A stretch of DNA of 64,000 nucleotides from Balneolaceae bacterium (GTDB lineage: Bacteria; Bacteroidota; Rhodothermia; Balneolales; Balneolaceae): positions 124,001-188,000 of the forward strand of contig JAEPQH010000004.1 of assembly GCA_017640605.1 (NCBI GenBank). The letters are read 5' to 3'. Below the pieces are notes generated by a model, which worked only from the letters and a program-made list of their open reading frames with translations, made no database searches and had not been told where the DNA came from. This document shows, piece by piece, positions 1-10,102 of this stretch. Every line of letters begins with the position of its first letter. The stretch's first letter is position 1. Made by a program: the position numbers and the translations under genes.

Positions 1-2171
1 CTGATGAAGTAGTTCGATTAGTAGAAAAATATTTCGGGGTAATTCCTGCCGGCCCGGAAGTTGAAGATTTGGAATTAGATCCGGTTACCATCGACTCCGA
101 TCGATATGTTTCTTACGTAGATAATAACATTCGTTTCCCTGCGCTCCTGTTTACTTATCCAACAGTCCCTCAATATCACGAAGATGAAGCTCCACTTGAT
201 TTCTTAGCTCAAATTCTTGGTACCGGTCGTTCTAGTTATTTCTACAAAAAATTTGTACTCACGCAGAAAGCCATACAGGCTTCTACCTTTCACCCAACTA
301 GTGAACTCGCGGGAGAATTAACAATGTTTGTCCTTCCATTTCCCGGGCAAACTTTAGCAGACTTTGAAACCGAAATGAGATCAATTTTGGATGAATTTGC
401 TACCGAAGGAGTAGATGAGCAAGACTTACAGAAAATTAAAGCAACCTATGAACGTAATTTCATTAACGGATTAACCAGCGTTGCCGGAAAAGTTTCCCGA
501 TTAGCTGCCTACCAGACATTTACCGGTGATCCTAACTACATCAAAAGAGATATTGAGCGCTATAATGCGGTTACCAGCGATGATATCATCCGTGTGTTCA
601 ACAAATACATTAAAGATAAGCCAGCGGTTATTACCAGCGTTATCCCGAATGATGGCGCTACAGAACCTGCTAAACCGGATAACTTTACTCCGGTAACCGA
701 AGGCGAAAATCCATTCCCTACCACCGATTATTCCGGATTAACCTATACCCGCCCAACCGGTGACACTTTTGATCGCAGTATTAAACCAACTCCGGGCCCG
801 GCTCCTTTAGTTACTATCCCTGATTTCTGGAAAACTGAATTTGACAACGGAATTCGATTTATTGGAACAGAATCAAATGAAGTGCCAACAGTAAATATCC
901 AGTTAAGCATTAAAGGTGGACACAAAATGGATGCCTATCACCCAGAAAAAGCCGGACTTGCTTCACTCACCGCCGGGATGATGAATGAGTCGACCGAAAA
1001 CTTTACAGCTGAGGAAATTGCAGAAGAACTTCGATTAATCGCCAGTTCAATTAGCGTTTCAAGCAGTGATAACAGCACCACTATGAGCATTGCTACTCTA
1101 AAGAAAAACGTGGACCGAACGCTTGAGTTGGCTGAAGAGATTCTTTACCGACCTGCCTTTACCGAAGCAGATTTCAATCGAATTAAGCAACAACAAATCG
1201 AAGGCATTAAAAGTACGTACGAAAACCCGGCTTCCATTGCTGGCTTAGTGTACGATCGCCTTCTTTATGGTGATGAGCACATCTTATCGGTTCCCGGAAC
1301 CGGTATTGAAGAAACCGTGGAGCGTATCACTGTGGAAGATGTGCGCGCTTTTTACGAGCAGTACTACACTCCAGAGTTAGCCGAAGTGGTAGTGGTTGGC
1401 GATGTTGAGGAAAGTGAGATCATCGGAAAACTCGACTTTTTGAAAACCTGGGAACAGACCGGAGCAGAAATGCCGGATTTACCAGAACCAACCCAAAGCG
1501 ATTACACCAAAATTTATTTGGTTGACAAAGCAGGAGCGCCTCAATCAGAAATTCGAGTGGGTTATATGACCGGCTTAGAATTTGATGCTACCGGTGAATA
1601 TTTCAAAACCACGTTAATGAATTACACGTTGGGCGGTGCTTTTAACAGCCGCATCAATCTGAATCTACGTGAAGATAAAGGCTGGACCTATGGTGCACGT
1701 TCGTTCTTCAGCTCAGACAATGTGAATGGAGAATTCACTGCTTCCGCTGGTGTTCGTGCGAATGCTACTGATAGCGCTGTCGTAGAGTTTTTATCGGAGA
1801 TTAAAAACTTCCGTGAGGATGGCATAACTGACGATGAGTTAACTTTTATGAGAAACTCTATTGGTCAGCGTGATGCTAGATCGTATGAAACGCCATTCCA
1901 AAAAGCAGGCTTTCTCAGTACAATCATCCGATACAATTTAGCGGATGACTATGTGGATGACCAGGCTGAAATAATCCGAACTATCACAAAAGAAGAGATC
2001 AATGCCCTTGCTAAAAAGCATCTTGATCTTGATAACGCTTATATTCTTGTGGTTGGTGATGCGGCATCTCACAAAGAAAACCTTAAAGCATTAGGATATG
2101 AAGTAGTAGATGTAAGCCCAAATGGCGACATCATCATAGAAATGCAAGAAAATACAGACGAAAATAAATAA
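1..2171 (+). CDS. M16 family zinc peptidase, C-terminal part (5' end outside window)
   Basis: Protein of the pitrilysin/M16 family, which degrades peptides, usually in the periplasm. The reading frame is open from base 3 (codons DEVVRLVEKYFG...), so the gene begins upstream of the window. What is visible is the end of the first M16 repeat and the complete second repeat (from about DFWKTEFDNGIRFI). The second half has the GLASLTAGMMNE and DKGWTYGARSFF segments of the non-catalytic M16 half and no HxxEH, so the zinc site must lie in the unseen first half. This two-repeat layout is normal for proteins of about 900 residues. A strong intrinsic terminator follows. Family call is firm; substrate unknown. 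Confidence 0.9.
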   Translation, partial: DEVVRLVEKYFGVIPAGPEVEDLELDPVTIDSDRYVSYVDNNIRFPALLFTYPTVPQYHEDEAPLDFLAQILGTGRSSYFYKKFVLTQKAIQASTFHPTSELAGELTMFVLPFPGQTLADFETEMRSILDEFATEGVDEQDLQKIKATYERNFINGLTSVAGKVSRLAAYQTFTGDPNYIKRDIERYNAVTSDDIIRVFNKYIKDKPAVITSVIPNDGATEPAKPDNFTPVTEGENPFPTTDYSGLTYTRPTGDTFDRSIKPTPGPAPLVTIPDFWKTEFDNGIRFIGTESNEVPTVNIQLSIKGGHKMDAYHPEKAGLASLTAGMMNESTENFTAEEIAEELRLIASSISVSSSDNSTTMSIATLKKNVDRTLELAEEILYRPAFTEADFNRIKQQQIEGIKSTYENPASIAGLVYDRLLYGDEHILSVPGTGIEETVERITVEDVRAFYEQYYTPELAEVVVVGDVEESEIIGKLDFLKTWEQTGAEMPDLPEPTQSDYTKIYLVDKAGAPQSEIRVGYMTGLEFDATGEYFKTTLMNYTLGGAFNSRINLNLREDKGWTYGARSFFSSDNVNGEFTASAGVRANATDSAVVEFLSEIKNFREDGITDDELTFMRNSIGQRDARSYETPFQKAGFLSTIIRYNLADDYVDDQAEIIRTITKEEINALAKKHLDLDNAYILVVGDAASHKENLKALGYEVVDVSPNGDIIIEMQENTDENK

Positions 2172-2194
2172 GTACGTCTGAATAAAACCTATTC

Positions 2195-2230
2195 AAACCC
2201 TCTTTTCTGCAAAGAATTGAGGGTTTTTTT
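2195..2230 (+). terminator. Intrinsic terminator after the M16 peptidase
   Basis: An 8-bp stem, aaaccctc (2195-2202) with gagggttt (2219-2226), is followed by a run of seven T. It lies 24 nt after the M16 stop and before the convergent gene ending at 2238. Confidence 0.85.
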
Positions 2231-2237
2231 GTGCAAA

Positions 2238-3224
2238 CTATACTACTTCATCAACAGACAAGTACACCATAGTTTGATTGAGTAATTTATAGGCAATTTC
2301 GCCAAAGGTTATAGGACCGGCAAAGCTGAAAGTTGGTCTTCCTTCGAGTTCTGCATATAGATAGTTTAAAATACAATTGCAGGAAAACACCACCTTTTTG
2401 CTTATGCCAACAGGAATTTGTTTAAAGAATTCGTAAACATAATCCTCTATCGGTTTTGCAATTTTATACACGGTATTAGCATAAACCGGTGCGTAGAAGT
2501 AGACTTTATTATTTTCGATTTTTTTAAAACTCGTGTTTAGCATAGTACCAAATGAATCGGTCACTAATGGTTGTTTTAAACTAATCTTGTTTACTTCAAG
2601 ATACTCCGCAAAGTTTTTTCTACGCCCATTTACTAGTACATCTCTGGTTAAAAACCCATCTACAGGAAAAGTTAACTCATCACCGGTACCTTCTTCAAAT
2701 ATGTTGATGATATCCACATAGGCAATTTTATTGGAAGGTAGGCAGGCATGTAGCACCACTGCCTGATCGGTAAAAGAGTTGCCGGTTTTTCCATCAAATA
2801 CTTTAGGGGTCGAATATTCTGCTTTATCCAGATTTATCCCCGAAACCCAACCTACTAGTGGTTTATTTGCGAACCCATGGTACTTACCACTGTTTAGTGA
2901 AAAAGATGAATGGATATCACTACCTGATGGCATGATGATAACGCTAAAACCATTGGTGTAAGCATCACTATATACACTACTGATAGAATCGTCATCATAC
3001 ACCACTTGTTTGGTAGAAAGCACATAGCCGGGTAATTCGGTGATAAACAGTTCACTTTCTGTAAAAATCCCGCCACTATAATCCATTAAGTAGGGGATGG
3101 TACCTGCAATCCAACTTCCTTTTGGTAATTGCTTCAATAATTTTTCATCTCCTGCAATAAGCAAGGTCTTACCGGTTTTTATCAGTTCGGCTACCTGCTT
3201 AACAGTTCTGATTTGAGTTTTCAT
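2238..3224 (-). CDS. FIST-like sensory/uncharacterised protein
   Basis: A 328-residue soluble protein with no signal peptide. The segment KGSWIAGTIPYLM near residue 36 and the C-terminal block VVFSCNCILNYLY...PTFSFAGPITFGEIAY resemble the FIST-type ligand-sensing proteins, whose C-terminal half carries a Cys/Gly-rich (F/C)SCNxR...GGEI pattern. It probably belongs to the uncharacterised families with this layout (DUF6976 is my best guess). The small gene just upstream (3236-3508) is 11 nt away and on the same strand, so they are probably co-transcribed. Function is not established; a role in sensing small molecules is inference from the fold resemblance. Confidence 0.6.
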   Translation of the reverse strand: MKTQIRTVKQVAELIKTGKTLLIAGDEKLLKQLPKGSWIAGTIPYLMDYSGGIFTESELFITELPGYVLSTKQVVYDDDSISSVYSDAYTNGFSVIIMPSGSDIHSSFSLNSGKYHGFANKPLVGWVSGINLDKAEYSTPKVFDGKTGNSFTDQAVVLHACLPSNKIAYVDIINIFEEGTGDELTFPVDGFLTRDVLVNGRRKNFAEYLEVNKISLKQPLVTDSFGTMLNTSFKKIENNKVYFYAPVYANTVYKIAKPIEDYVYEFFKQIPVGISKKVVFSCNCILNYLYAELEGRPTFSFAGPITFGEIAYKLLNQTMVYLSVDEVV

Positions 3225-3235
3225 TACTTATCTAG

Positions 3236-3508
3236 CTAGTTAAATATTTTCATCAGATCCGCGAATGCACGAGGGTTATGCTTATTGAACTTAAAAAATG
3301 CATGTAGTTGGCGTGCGCAAGTTCGTAAAGTGGCTTCTGTCGGTTGCGCTAAAAACGTAAGTCTTAGTTCGCTTATTAATACTTTCACTGCAAATAATTT
3401 AAACTCGCGGGTGATTTTACCTGTAATCAATTTTGCCCAAACAGAATTATTATATTCCGGCAATGTCATATTCCAGACCTTCTTCTCTATTCTTTTTGTG
3501 TGGTTCAA
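3236..3508 (-). CDS. Small hypothetical protein upstream of FIST-like gene
   Basis: A 90-residue protein, basic and cytoplasmic in character, with no signal peptide or recognisable motif. A later ATG at residue 14 (MTLPEYNNSVWAKL) is an alternative start. It is followed after 11 nt by the FIST-like gene, which suggests a two-gene unit. I do not recognise the family. A non-coding explanation is possible but the tight spacing favours a real gene. Confidence 0.45.
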   Translation of the reverse strand: MNHTKRIEKKVWNMTLPEYNNSVWAKLITGKITREFKLFAVKVLISELRLTFLAQPTEATLRTCARQLHAFFKFNKHNPRAFADLMKIFN

Positions 3509-3631
3509 TTATCGGAGCAAATAACCACTACTTTAATTAGAAAAAATTATCTAAAATATTGTCCTACAATCACTTACAAATCCAATATTTATATCAGATT
3601 ATAGGGCTAAGCACCATTTATTAATAACTTA

Positions 3632-5023
3632 CTACTTGCCAATACAAAAACGGGAGAAGATCGAATCTAGGATGTGCTCGTTGGTAATTTCGCCGGTGAT
3701 GGAGCCAAGTTCATTTAAAGCAGCTCTTAAATCAATAGAAAGAAAATCGCCGGTCATACCCAACTTTAACCCATTAATTGCGGCTTGAACTTGTTCCTCT
3801 GCTTTCTTTAGTGCATCGCGATGGCGGGATGAAGTAACCAACAAACTGGAAGCGTCATAATGTTTGTTCTCAAGAGCCCGCTCTTTAAGAGTTGCTTTCA
3901 AGGTATTGATCGCATCGCCGGATAGAGCTGATATTTTTAAATCAAACTCGGTTCGCCATTCGGTTTTCTGCTCAATGTCAGCTTTGGTTCCAATCAGAAT
4001 AAAAGGCGTTTCACCCGCACGTTGTTGAAAGGTTTTAATTTCCTCTCTTTCTTGCGGTGTAAACGAGTGCGATAAATCTTTCAGGTAAACTACTAAATCA
4101 GCCTGTTCAAAGGCTTTTTGAGATCGCTTTACGCCTTCGGCTTCAACAATGTCGTCCGTCTCTCTTAATCCAGCGGTATCAATCAATTTAAATAATAGTC
4201 CTTCGTAGTTCCAATCTACGTCAATGGTATCTCTGGTAGTTCCGGCAATATCGGTTACAATAGCGCGATCACTTCCCACTAAGGTATTCAGCAAGGTCGA
4301 CTTCCCTGCATTCGGTCTACCGATGAGTACGGTTTTCACTCCATCTTTTACCAATCTTCCGGTTTCGTAGGTTTCAAGCAAAGCATTGATTTCCGCTGAA
4401 ACATCTACCAATAATTTCATGAGTTGTTCTTTGTTGGCGAACTCAACGTCTTCTTCAATAAAATCAAGTTCCAACTCTACCATGGCAGTGGCATCAATAA
4501 TTTGTTGGCGAAATTGTTTGATGTGTTGTCCCAATCGGCCTTCCAATTGTTGATGCGCAGCGTCTACGGCTTTTATGCTTTTTGCATGGATGATATCCGC
4601 CACAGCCTCCGCTTGATCGAGATCCATTTTGCCGTTTAAAAATGCACGATGTGTAAATTCTCCGGCCTCAGCGGCTTTTACACCCGTCTCTAAAATGGTT
4701 TCTAATACTTTCTGGGTTACCAACACACCACCATGGCACGATATTTCAACAGTATTTTCGCCGGTATAACTTCTGGGTGATTTGAACACGGTTGCTAGCA
4801 CTTCGTCTACCGGCAGATTGTTCTCATCCACTATTTTTCCAAAATGTACAGTATGCGAGGGCACTTGGGTTAAATCTTTGCCACGAAATACCGCATTTAC
4901 TTTCTCGAATGCATCTTTCCCTGATACTCTAATTACGGCAATTCCTCCTTCACCAACGGGTGTTGCAATTGCTGCTATAGATCGTTTCTGCTCCATCAAC
5001 TCTTGTTCGTTATTGTTTTTCAT
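3632..5023 (-). CDS. mnmE: tRNA uridine-5-carboxymethylaminomethyl modification GTPase MnmE
   Basis: MnmE works with MnmG to modify the wobble uridine of certain tRNAs. The N-terminal formyl-THF-binding domain starts at about residue 14 (SIAAIATPVGEGGIAVIRVSG). A central G domain has the P-loop GRPNAGKS at about 235-242, GTTRDTID in switch I and DTAG at about 282. The protein ends in FCIGK, where the cysteine of the C-terminal C[IVL]GK motif is the essential residue. The length of 463 is typical. The start overlaps nothing real: the divergent outer-membrane gene begins 61 nt away at 5084. An alternative start is Met10. Confidence 0.97.
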   Translation of the reverse strand: MKNNNEQELMEQKRSIAAIATPVGEGGIAVIRVSGKDAFEKVNAVFRGKDLTQVPSHTVHFGKIVDENNLPVDEVLATVFKSPRSYTGENTVEISCHGGVLVTQKVLETILETGVKAAEAGEFTHRAFLNGKMDLDQAEAVADIIHAKSIKAVDAAHQQLEGRLGQHIKQFRQQIIDATAMVELELDFIEEDVEFANKEQLMKLLVDVSAEINALLETYETGRLVKDGVKTVLIGRPNAGKSTLLNTLVGSDRAIVTDIAGTTRDTIDVDWNYEGLLFKLIDTAGLRETDDIVEAEGVKRSQKAFEQADLVVYLKDLSHSFTPQEREEIKTFQQRAGETPFILIGTKADIEQKTEWRTEFDLKISALSGDAINTLKATLKERALENKHYDASSLLVTSSRHRDALKKAEEQVQAAINGLKLGMTGDFLSIDLRAALNELGSITGEITNEHILDSIFSRFCIGK

Positions 5024-5083
5024 AAAGCTTATGCCTACTATAAATCTATCAACTACATAGTATTAACTGCCACATCAACTATT

Positions 5084-5782
5084 ATGATCCGAACAGTACT
5101 TTTTACGCTCCTCCTATTAGCATCCAGTTCTGTATTTGCTCAGAATGCATTCAGTCCAGATCGCCCCGGATTTGGCTTTAGCTCCGGTACTACTGCTCCG
5201 GGTATGTTTGGGCTCGAAGCCGGAATCACACACTCAGAGTTTGGTACAAATATAGGTGAATTTTTCTTTAGAGCCGGAATAACTGATGATTTTGAAGTTC
5301 AAATAGAAGCAGGTTCGATTTCGGTTGAAGATGAAAAGAACGGCCTGACTACACAGTATTTAATTCTTAAACATAAAATTTATAATACTGCCGATGGTGA
5401 TATACAGGTTACATTGTTAAATCGTACTTCTCTTTCTTTTCTACAGAGCGATGAAGATTACACCACTCAATTATATGTTCTGGCAGATTTTTCGCTAACA
5501 AATGAACTCTCTTTGAGTACCAATCTTGGGTATGGTAATTATATTTTCAGCGAAAGAGATAATCCCGAACTTTACTTCACTATTAACCCAGGTTATATAT
5601 TAACTCCGGGTACCTCTGTATATCTGGGTTTAAGCTATACAGACACTAATTTTATAGATGAAACAAATTATGAATTTGGAATTGCCCACATGATTCATGT
5701 TAATTCACAAATCGATCTTGGGCTTGTGCTCGACGATGACAATAATCCATATCTGAAAACGGGAATCGCAACACGTTTCTAA
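5084..5782 (+). CDS. Outer-membrane beta-barrel protein, MetA-pathway-of-phenol-degradation type
   Basis: The frame is open further upstream, but the ATG at 5084 is chosen because it gives a clean signal peptide, MIRTVLFTLLLLASSSVFAQ. The mature protein begins NAFSPDRPGFGFSSGTTAPG and continues as alternating strands (FGLEAGITHSEF, DFEVQIEAGSI, LSTNLGYGNYIF, TSVYLGLSYTD, LGLVLDDDNNPYLKTGIATRF) ending in an aromatic residue, as expected of outer-membrane barrels. The SPDRPG opening and layout match the transporter-like Phenol_MetA_deg family; the family name does not prove the substrate. The M20 amidohydrolase starts 11 nt downstream, so the two are probably one operon. Confidence 0.7.
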   Translation: MIRTVLFTLLLLASSSVFAQNAFSPDRPGFGFSSGTTAPGMFGLEAGITHSEFGTNIGEFFFRAGITDDFEVQIEAGSISVEDEKNGLTTQYLILKHKIYNTADGDIQVTLLNRTSLSFLQSDEDYTTQLYVLADFSLTNELSLSTNLGYGNYIFSERDNPELYFTINPGYILTPGTSVYLGLSYTDTNFIDETNYEFGIAHMIHVNSQIDLGLVLDDDNNPYLKTGIATRF

Positions 5783-5793
5783 AAACAATCATT

Positions 5794-7236
5794 ATGAAAA
5801 AAATACTACTGCTCTTAACGATACTGATGGGTTCAATAATCAGTCTGTCTGCCCAAACGAATACGGAAGCGTTAAAAAATCAGGTTATCGAACGGATAGA
5901 CCATCATTCTCAGGATTTAATTTCACTCAGCGATGCCATTTGGGAATTTGCCGAAATTGCCTTTAAGGAAAATCAATCCGCTAAAGCGCTTTCCGATTAT
6001 GCCGAAGATAATGGTTTTACTGTAACACGTGGTGTAGGAGAAATTCCAACCGCATTTACTGCCGAGTTTAGTCGCGGTGAAGGTCCAATCATCGGAATAA
6101 TGGGCGAGTTTGATGCCCTTCCGGGATTATCGCAAGAAACCGTGCCTCATAAATCTCCACTTATCGAAAATGCCCCCGGACACGGCTGTGGGCACAATAT
6201 TTTTGGTGTGGCATCGCTTGGGGCGGCAATTGCAATTAAAGAGTTGATGGAAGCTGGTGAGCTGGAAGGCACCATTCGATTTTATGGTACCCCTGCCGAA
6301 GAAAAATTTTTTGGTAAACTGTGGATGATCCGCGCCGGATTATTTGATGATGTGGATGTGATGATGGATTGGCATCCTAGCAACAGAACAGAAGCCGATG
6401 TACAAAGTAGCTTAGCTTTAGTCGATTTTTTGGTGGAATTTTATGGCCAAGCAGCACACGCCTCTGGCGATCCGTGGAATGGACGTAGTGCTGGTGATGC
6501 GCTTGAGCTCTACACCGATGGCATTAACATGTATCGCGAGCATATCAAACCTACCGTTCGGATACATTATCACATTCAGGATGCTGGAAAAGTGGTAAAT
6601 GTTGTTCCCGATTATTCTAAAATCTGGGTACGTGTGCGTGATACGAAGCGCGCAGGTTTACAAGAAGTGTACGAACGTGTAATGGCCATGGCCGAAGGGG
6701 CGGCAATAATGGCTAATGTTGACCACAAAGTCTCCCTTATTTCAGGAATTCATGAAGTTTTGCCCAATCGAACAGGTGGGGCAGCCTTACAAGCAAACCT
6801 TGAACAACTTGGCTCCATTGCATACACCGAAGAGGAAGAGGAATTTGCCAGAGCAATACAGCGTGCAACCAACAAACCTGAAGTTGGGCTTGATATGGAA
6901 ATTAATCCCATGAAAGAAACCGCTGAACATCCAATGGGCGGATCTACCGATGTTGGGGATGTTTCATTTATTACCCCTACCATTCGGCTACGGGCAACCA
7001 CTGCACCCGCCGGTACTCCATGGCATTCGTGGGCGGTTGTTGCAACCGGCGGCATGTCGATCGGGCACAAAGGATTAACTTATGCTTCAAAAGCTTTATC
7101 TATGACAATAATCGATCTATTTAAAAATCCGGATTTGATTAACGACGTGAAAGCCGAGTTTTTGGAGCGTAAAGGAGATTATGTATATGAAGGGATGATT
7201 CCTCCCGGTCCACCGCCGTTGGATTTTGAGCAGTAA
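5794..7236 (+). CDS. Exported M20-family amidohydrolase (AbgB-like)
   Basis: A metal-dependent amidohydrolase related to the B subunit of p-aminobenzoyl-glutamate hydrolase. It has a signal peptide (MKKILLLLTILMGSIISLSAQ), the metal-site motifs GEFDALPG and GHGCGHN, the acidic segment PAEEKFFGK, DWHPSNRT, a lid domain with AAHASGDPWNGRSA, and MGGSTDVGDVS near the C-terminus. The 480-residue length is normal. Its position 11 nt after a barrel protein fits import and periplasmic hydrolysis of an N-acyl compound, which is inference. The exact substrate cannot be read from sequence. Confidence 0.88.
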   Translation: MKKILLLLTILMGSIISLSAQTNTEALKNQVIERIDHHSQDLISLSDAIWEFAEIAFKENQSAKALSDYAEDNGFTVTRGVGEIPTAFTAEFSRGEGPIIGIMGEFDALPGLSQETVPHKSPLIENAPGHGCGHNIFGVASLGAAIAIKELMEAGELEGTIRFYGTPAEEKFFGKLWMIRAGLFDDVDVMMDWHPSNRTEADVQSSLALVDFLVEFYGQAAHASGDPWNGRSAGDALELYTDGINMYREHIKPTVRIHYHIQDAGKVVNVVPDYSKIWVRVRDTKRAGLQEVYERVMAMAEGAAIMANVDHKVSLISGIHEVLPNRTGGAALQANLEQLGSIAYTEEEEEFARAIQRATNKPEVGLDMEINPMKETAEHPMGGSTDVGDVSFITPTIRLRATTAPAGTPWHSWAVVATGGMSIGHKGLTYASKALSMTIIDLFKNPDLINDVKAEFLERKGDYVYEGMIPPGPPPLDFEQ

Positions 7237-7252
7237 TTTATTTCCGTATTCA

Positions 7253-7277
7253 AGCGAAGGAGTGATTCCCCTTCGCT
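7253..7277. terminator. Hairpin between convergent genes
   Basis: Perfect arms agcgaagg (7253-7260) and ccttcgct (7270-7277) lie between the stops of the M20 gene and the DUF3500 gene. There is no clear T-tract, so a terminator role is only likely from position. Confidence 0.4.
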
Positions 7278-7279
7278 CG

Positions 7280-8350
7280 TTAATGATCATGCTCGGAATA
7301 GTGTTTTCTTAGAATATCTTCTCCAAAGTCGTTGGCTTTATCACGCCATATTGCATGTATATGATTTCCATTATGTGGAAAACCTCCTGCGTTATCATAT
7401 TCAATCATAAAATCGGGAGCATTAATCAGGTAATAATGCCGGTCTTTGGGCTCCTGAGAACCAATCCATGCAAAATAGACCTCATCCAATCCGGAAGACT
7501 GTATTTTCACTGAAAACTCATGCGATATTTCATGTTCCAGATTGTTTACATATTCCATGATCAACCGCATTAGCGCCGCTTTCTGCTGTTCATTAAACTC
7601 AGATGCATTTATACCATAATATTCGTCAATCCTGTTTGGCCCTTCGGGATTGGTTATGATATCGCCGGGAACTTCTTCGCTTAAAATAGCCACATCTTTT
7701 TGATCCTCCGTAAGAAGATTGAGTAGTTCAAACGCATATTCTTCTTCATTACTTAGCACCTTTAATCCAGCATATTTTGTAATAGGAACCACGTGTGGAT
7801 CTGAACCAACAAACAATGGATTTAGGGTAAAATCATTCCCTACGGCAGTCAGGTTTAACGATAAATGATGTCCCTCCAATTTAAATCCCCATGGGATTTC
7901 TGTGTTTGGCGTATTCCAAAAGGTTAGATAATAATTTTCAAAATCCCATTGTAATCGGCTTATCTGTTCAAGAGCCTCGTCAGGTACAATACCTCTCTCA
8001 TTCGCTTCCGCAAATATTTGATTCAGGATATCATCCAGCATCATAATACTTGTGGTTTTCAAATACCCTTGCGAACTTAGTATAGTTGTAAGTAATTCGT
8101 GCAAAGCAATACGACTCACCTCTGACAATTCCCCAAATCTTATCCCTGATCTGGGAGCCAGACCAACAGGAAGGTTCGTCCACCTTGTCCGGCTTGTATC
8201 TTCAAATACCAATTGCGCAGCTGACAACTGCTCTTCTGAAAAAGTTGCTAGTAATTGAGATGTTTTCGCCTTTATATCATCAATCGTTTGAGCATGTATA
8301 TTCATCAACGTACCCAAACAAATAAATCCCGATAATAACAGATGTTTCAT
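7280..8350 (-). CDS. DUF3500 family exported protein
   Basis: A 356-residue protein with a signal peptide (MKHLLLSGFICLGTLMNIHAQ). The body matches the DUF3500 pattern as I know it: a helical first part (FSEEQLSAAQLVFEDTSRTRWTNLP), then GHHLSLNLT, LLTEDQKDVAILS, and a late VYFAWIGSQEPKDRHYYLI block. It ends FMIEYDNAGGFPHNGNHIHAIWRD and a His-rich tail, HYSEHDH, where metal binding is possible. The function of the family is not known. It stands alone between the convergent M20 gene and the POT transporter. Confidence 0.8.
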   Translation of the reverse strand: MKHLLLSGFICLGTLMNIHAQTIDDIKAKTSQLLATFSEEQLSAAQLVFEDTSRTRWTNLPVGLAPRSGIRFGELSEVSRIALHELLTTILSSQGYLKTTSIMMLDDILNQIFAEANERGIVPDEALEQISRLQWDFENYYLTFWNTPNTEIPWGFKLEGHHLSLNLTAVGNDFTLNPLFVGSDPHVVPITKYAGLKVLSNEEEYAFELLNLLTEDQKDVAILSEEVPGDIITNPEGPNRIDEYYGINASEFNEQQKAALMRLIMEYVNNLEHEISHEFSVKIQSSGLDEVYFAWIGSQEPKDRHYYLINAPDFMIEYDNAGGFPHNGNHIHAIWRDKANDFGEDILRKHYSEHDH

Positions 8351-8410
8351 TGTCCTCTATTTGATTTTGAAACCAGAATAACGAGTTTTTTTATTTAATC
8401 TCATTTGATG

Positions 8411-9955
8411 CTAGTGCACGTTGCCCATCAGTTTTCTAACCGGCTTAGAAATCAAGAGAAGCAAAATTCCTGCTCCAACTGTGGTATAAACAATTAACAT
8501 GTATTGGCTGGGCATAGAAGCGAGAGCATCTTCAGTTCCACCACTTAATGATCCGGCAATTAATCCGGCAAAGAGGTTACCCATGGCAATAGATAAGAAC
8601 CACATTCCCATCATTTGACCAGCATATCTATGTGGTGATAACTTGGTTACCAAACTCAATCCAACCGGACTTAAACTCAATTCTCCAAAAGTGTGGAATA
8701 AGTAGGTGAAAATTAACCATGTTGGCGCTGCGAGATCGCCAGATGCAGCAATTTTAGCCGCGAAATACATCACTAAAAACCCTATGCCTAAAAGGATCAA
8801 ACCGAAGGCAAACTTTAGTGGTGAACTAGGTTCGAGATTCTTCTTTGCTAACCAAACCCACATGGCACCGAAAATTGGTGCAAAAATGATAATGAACATC
8901 GAGTTGATGGACTGAAACATACCGGCAGGTATTTCCCAACCAAATACCGTTCTATCGGTAAATCGCTCTGCAAATAGATTTAGTGTGGAACCGGCTTGTT
9001 CAAACCCTGACCAGAACAACGCAGAAAAAATGAGTAATAACCCAATTACACCTACTTTCTTTTTCTCTTCAATATTTAAACCGCCTAGTAAAATCACATA
9101 TCCAAAGAAGAGAACAGCTGCGGCAGAAATAATGTATTTGGAAGCGTTAGCAATACTAACAGCATCAATAGAAATTACATTGAAAAAGAATAGAGCAAAG
9201 ATTACCAGAGCTACACCTCCAACAATTTTAGCGATGTTCGCAGTTTTTGCTGCTTTTGCCTGTTCCTCTGGAGTTTCATAAACGGGTGCGTCCCCATAGC
9301 CATCAAGGTTTGACGCTGTTGCTTTATACTGAATCAAACCAAGTAACATACCAATACCGGCCGCTCCAAAACCCAAATGCCAGTCTACTTCAGCGGCTAA
9401 GAAACTACAAACTATAGGTGCTAATAATGCTCCTATGTTAATCCCCATATAAAAAATCGAAAAGCCTGCATCGCGTTTTGCACTGTCTTTATCTTCAGCA
9501 CCACCATATAATTCACCAACAATACTACTTACATTTGGTTTAAGCATTCCGGTACCAACTGCTATCAAAATCAAACCAAGGAAAAATGAATTCGTATCTA
9601 ACCCTGTAACTCCTTCTGTGTGCATCCCAAAAAGACCTACAATTCCCGGTATTGCCATCGTGAAATGGCCAAGAGTAATAATGATTCCACCATACCAGAC
9701 AGATTTTTTCAAGCCAATGATATGATCTGCAAGCCAACCTCCTGGTAATGCTAAGAGATAAACACCCATTGTATATAAACCGTAAATAGCACCTGAAGTA
9801 ACATCGTCGAATTCAAGACCTCCAGAAAGTGCTGGTGTTGTCATAAATAGGATAAGAAGAGCGCGCATCCCATAGTAGCTGAAACGCTCCCACATTTCGG
9901 TAAAGAAGAGTGTGGCCAATCCGCTTGGGTGCCCGAAAAAAGTTTTTGTACTCAT
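8411..9955 (-). CDS. Proton-dependent oligopeptide (POT/PTR) transporter
   Basis: An inner-membrane H+/di- and tripeptide symporter. The N-terminus FFTEMWERFSYYGMRALLILFM contains the ExxER motif of POT transporters. GTGMLKPNVSSIVGELY and FYMGINIGALLAP are the characteristic PTR2 signatures, and the C-terminal SPVGLSLVTKLSP segment is also diagnostic. The 514-residue length and about 14 hydrophobic segments fit the family. It probably recovers peptides released by the many exported peptidases in this window, which is inference. The phosphofructokinase upstream on the same strand is separated by a terminator, so transcription is likely separate. Confidence 0.93.
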   Translation of the reverse strand: MSTKTFFGHPSGLATLFFTEMWERFSYYGMRALLILFMTTPALSGGLEFDDVTSGAIYGLYTMGVYLLALPGGWLADHIIGLKKSVWYGGIIITLGHFTMAIPGIVGLFGMHTEGVTGLDTNSFFLGLILIAVGTGMLKPNVSSIVGELYGGAEDKDSAKRDAGFSIFYMGINIGALLAPIVCSFLAAEVDWHLGFGAAGIGMLLGLIQYKATASNLDGYGDAPVYETPEEQAKAAKTANIAKIVGGVALVIFALFFFNVISIDAVSIANASKYIISAAAVLFFGYVILLGGLNIEEKKKVGVIGLLLIFSALFWSGFEQAGSTLNLFAERFTDRTVFGWEIPAGMFQSINSMFIIIFAPIFGAMWVWLAKKNLEPSSPLKFAFGLILLGIGFLVMYFAAKIAASGDLAAPTWLIFTYLFHTFGELSLSPVGLSLVTKLSPHRYAGQMMGMWFLSIAMGNLFAGLIAGSLSGGTEDALASMPSQYMLIVYTTVGAGILLLLISKPVRKLMGNVH

Positions 9956-10102
9956 AAGATTTTATTTGGGGTTCGATCACAAATTCCGATGATGATACCT
10001 ATTCGCACCTTCGACCGCAAGCAAAGTTTAGAACTGCCGTAGCAAGCTTCATAAAATCTTTACATTCAGCTTCTACCTTTAATCAACTTTTAAAGCAAAC
10101 CT

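Noticed and set aside
6750-7070. 106-codon minus-strand frame inside the M20 amidohydrolase
   Set aside because: Lies wholly within a gene with clear catalytic motifs and has no features of its own.
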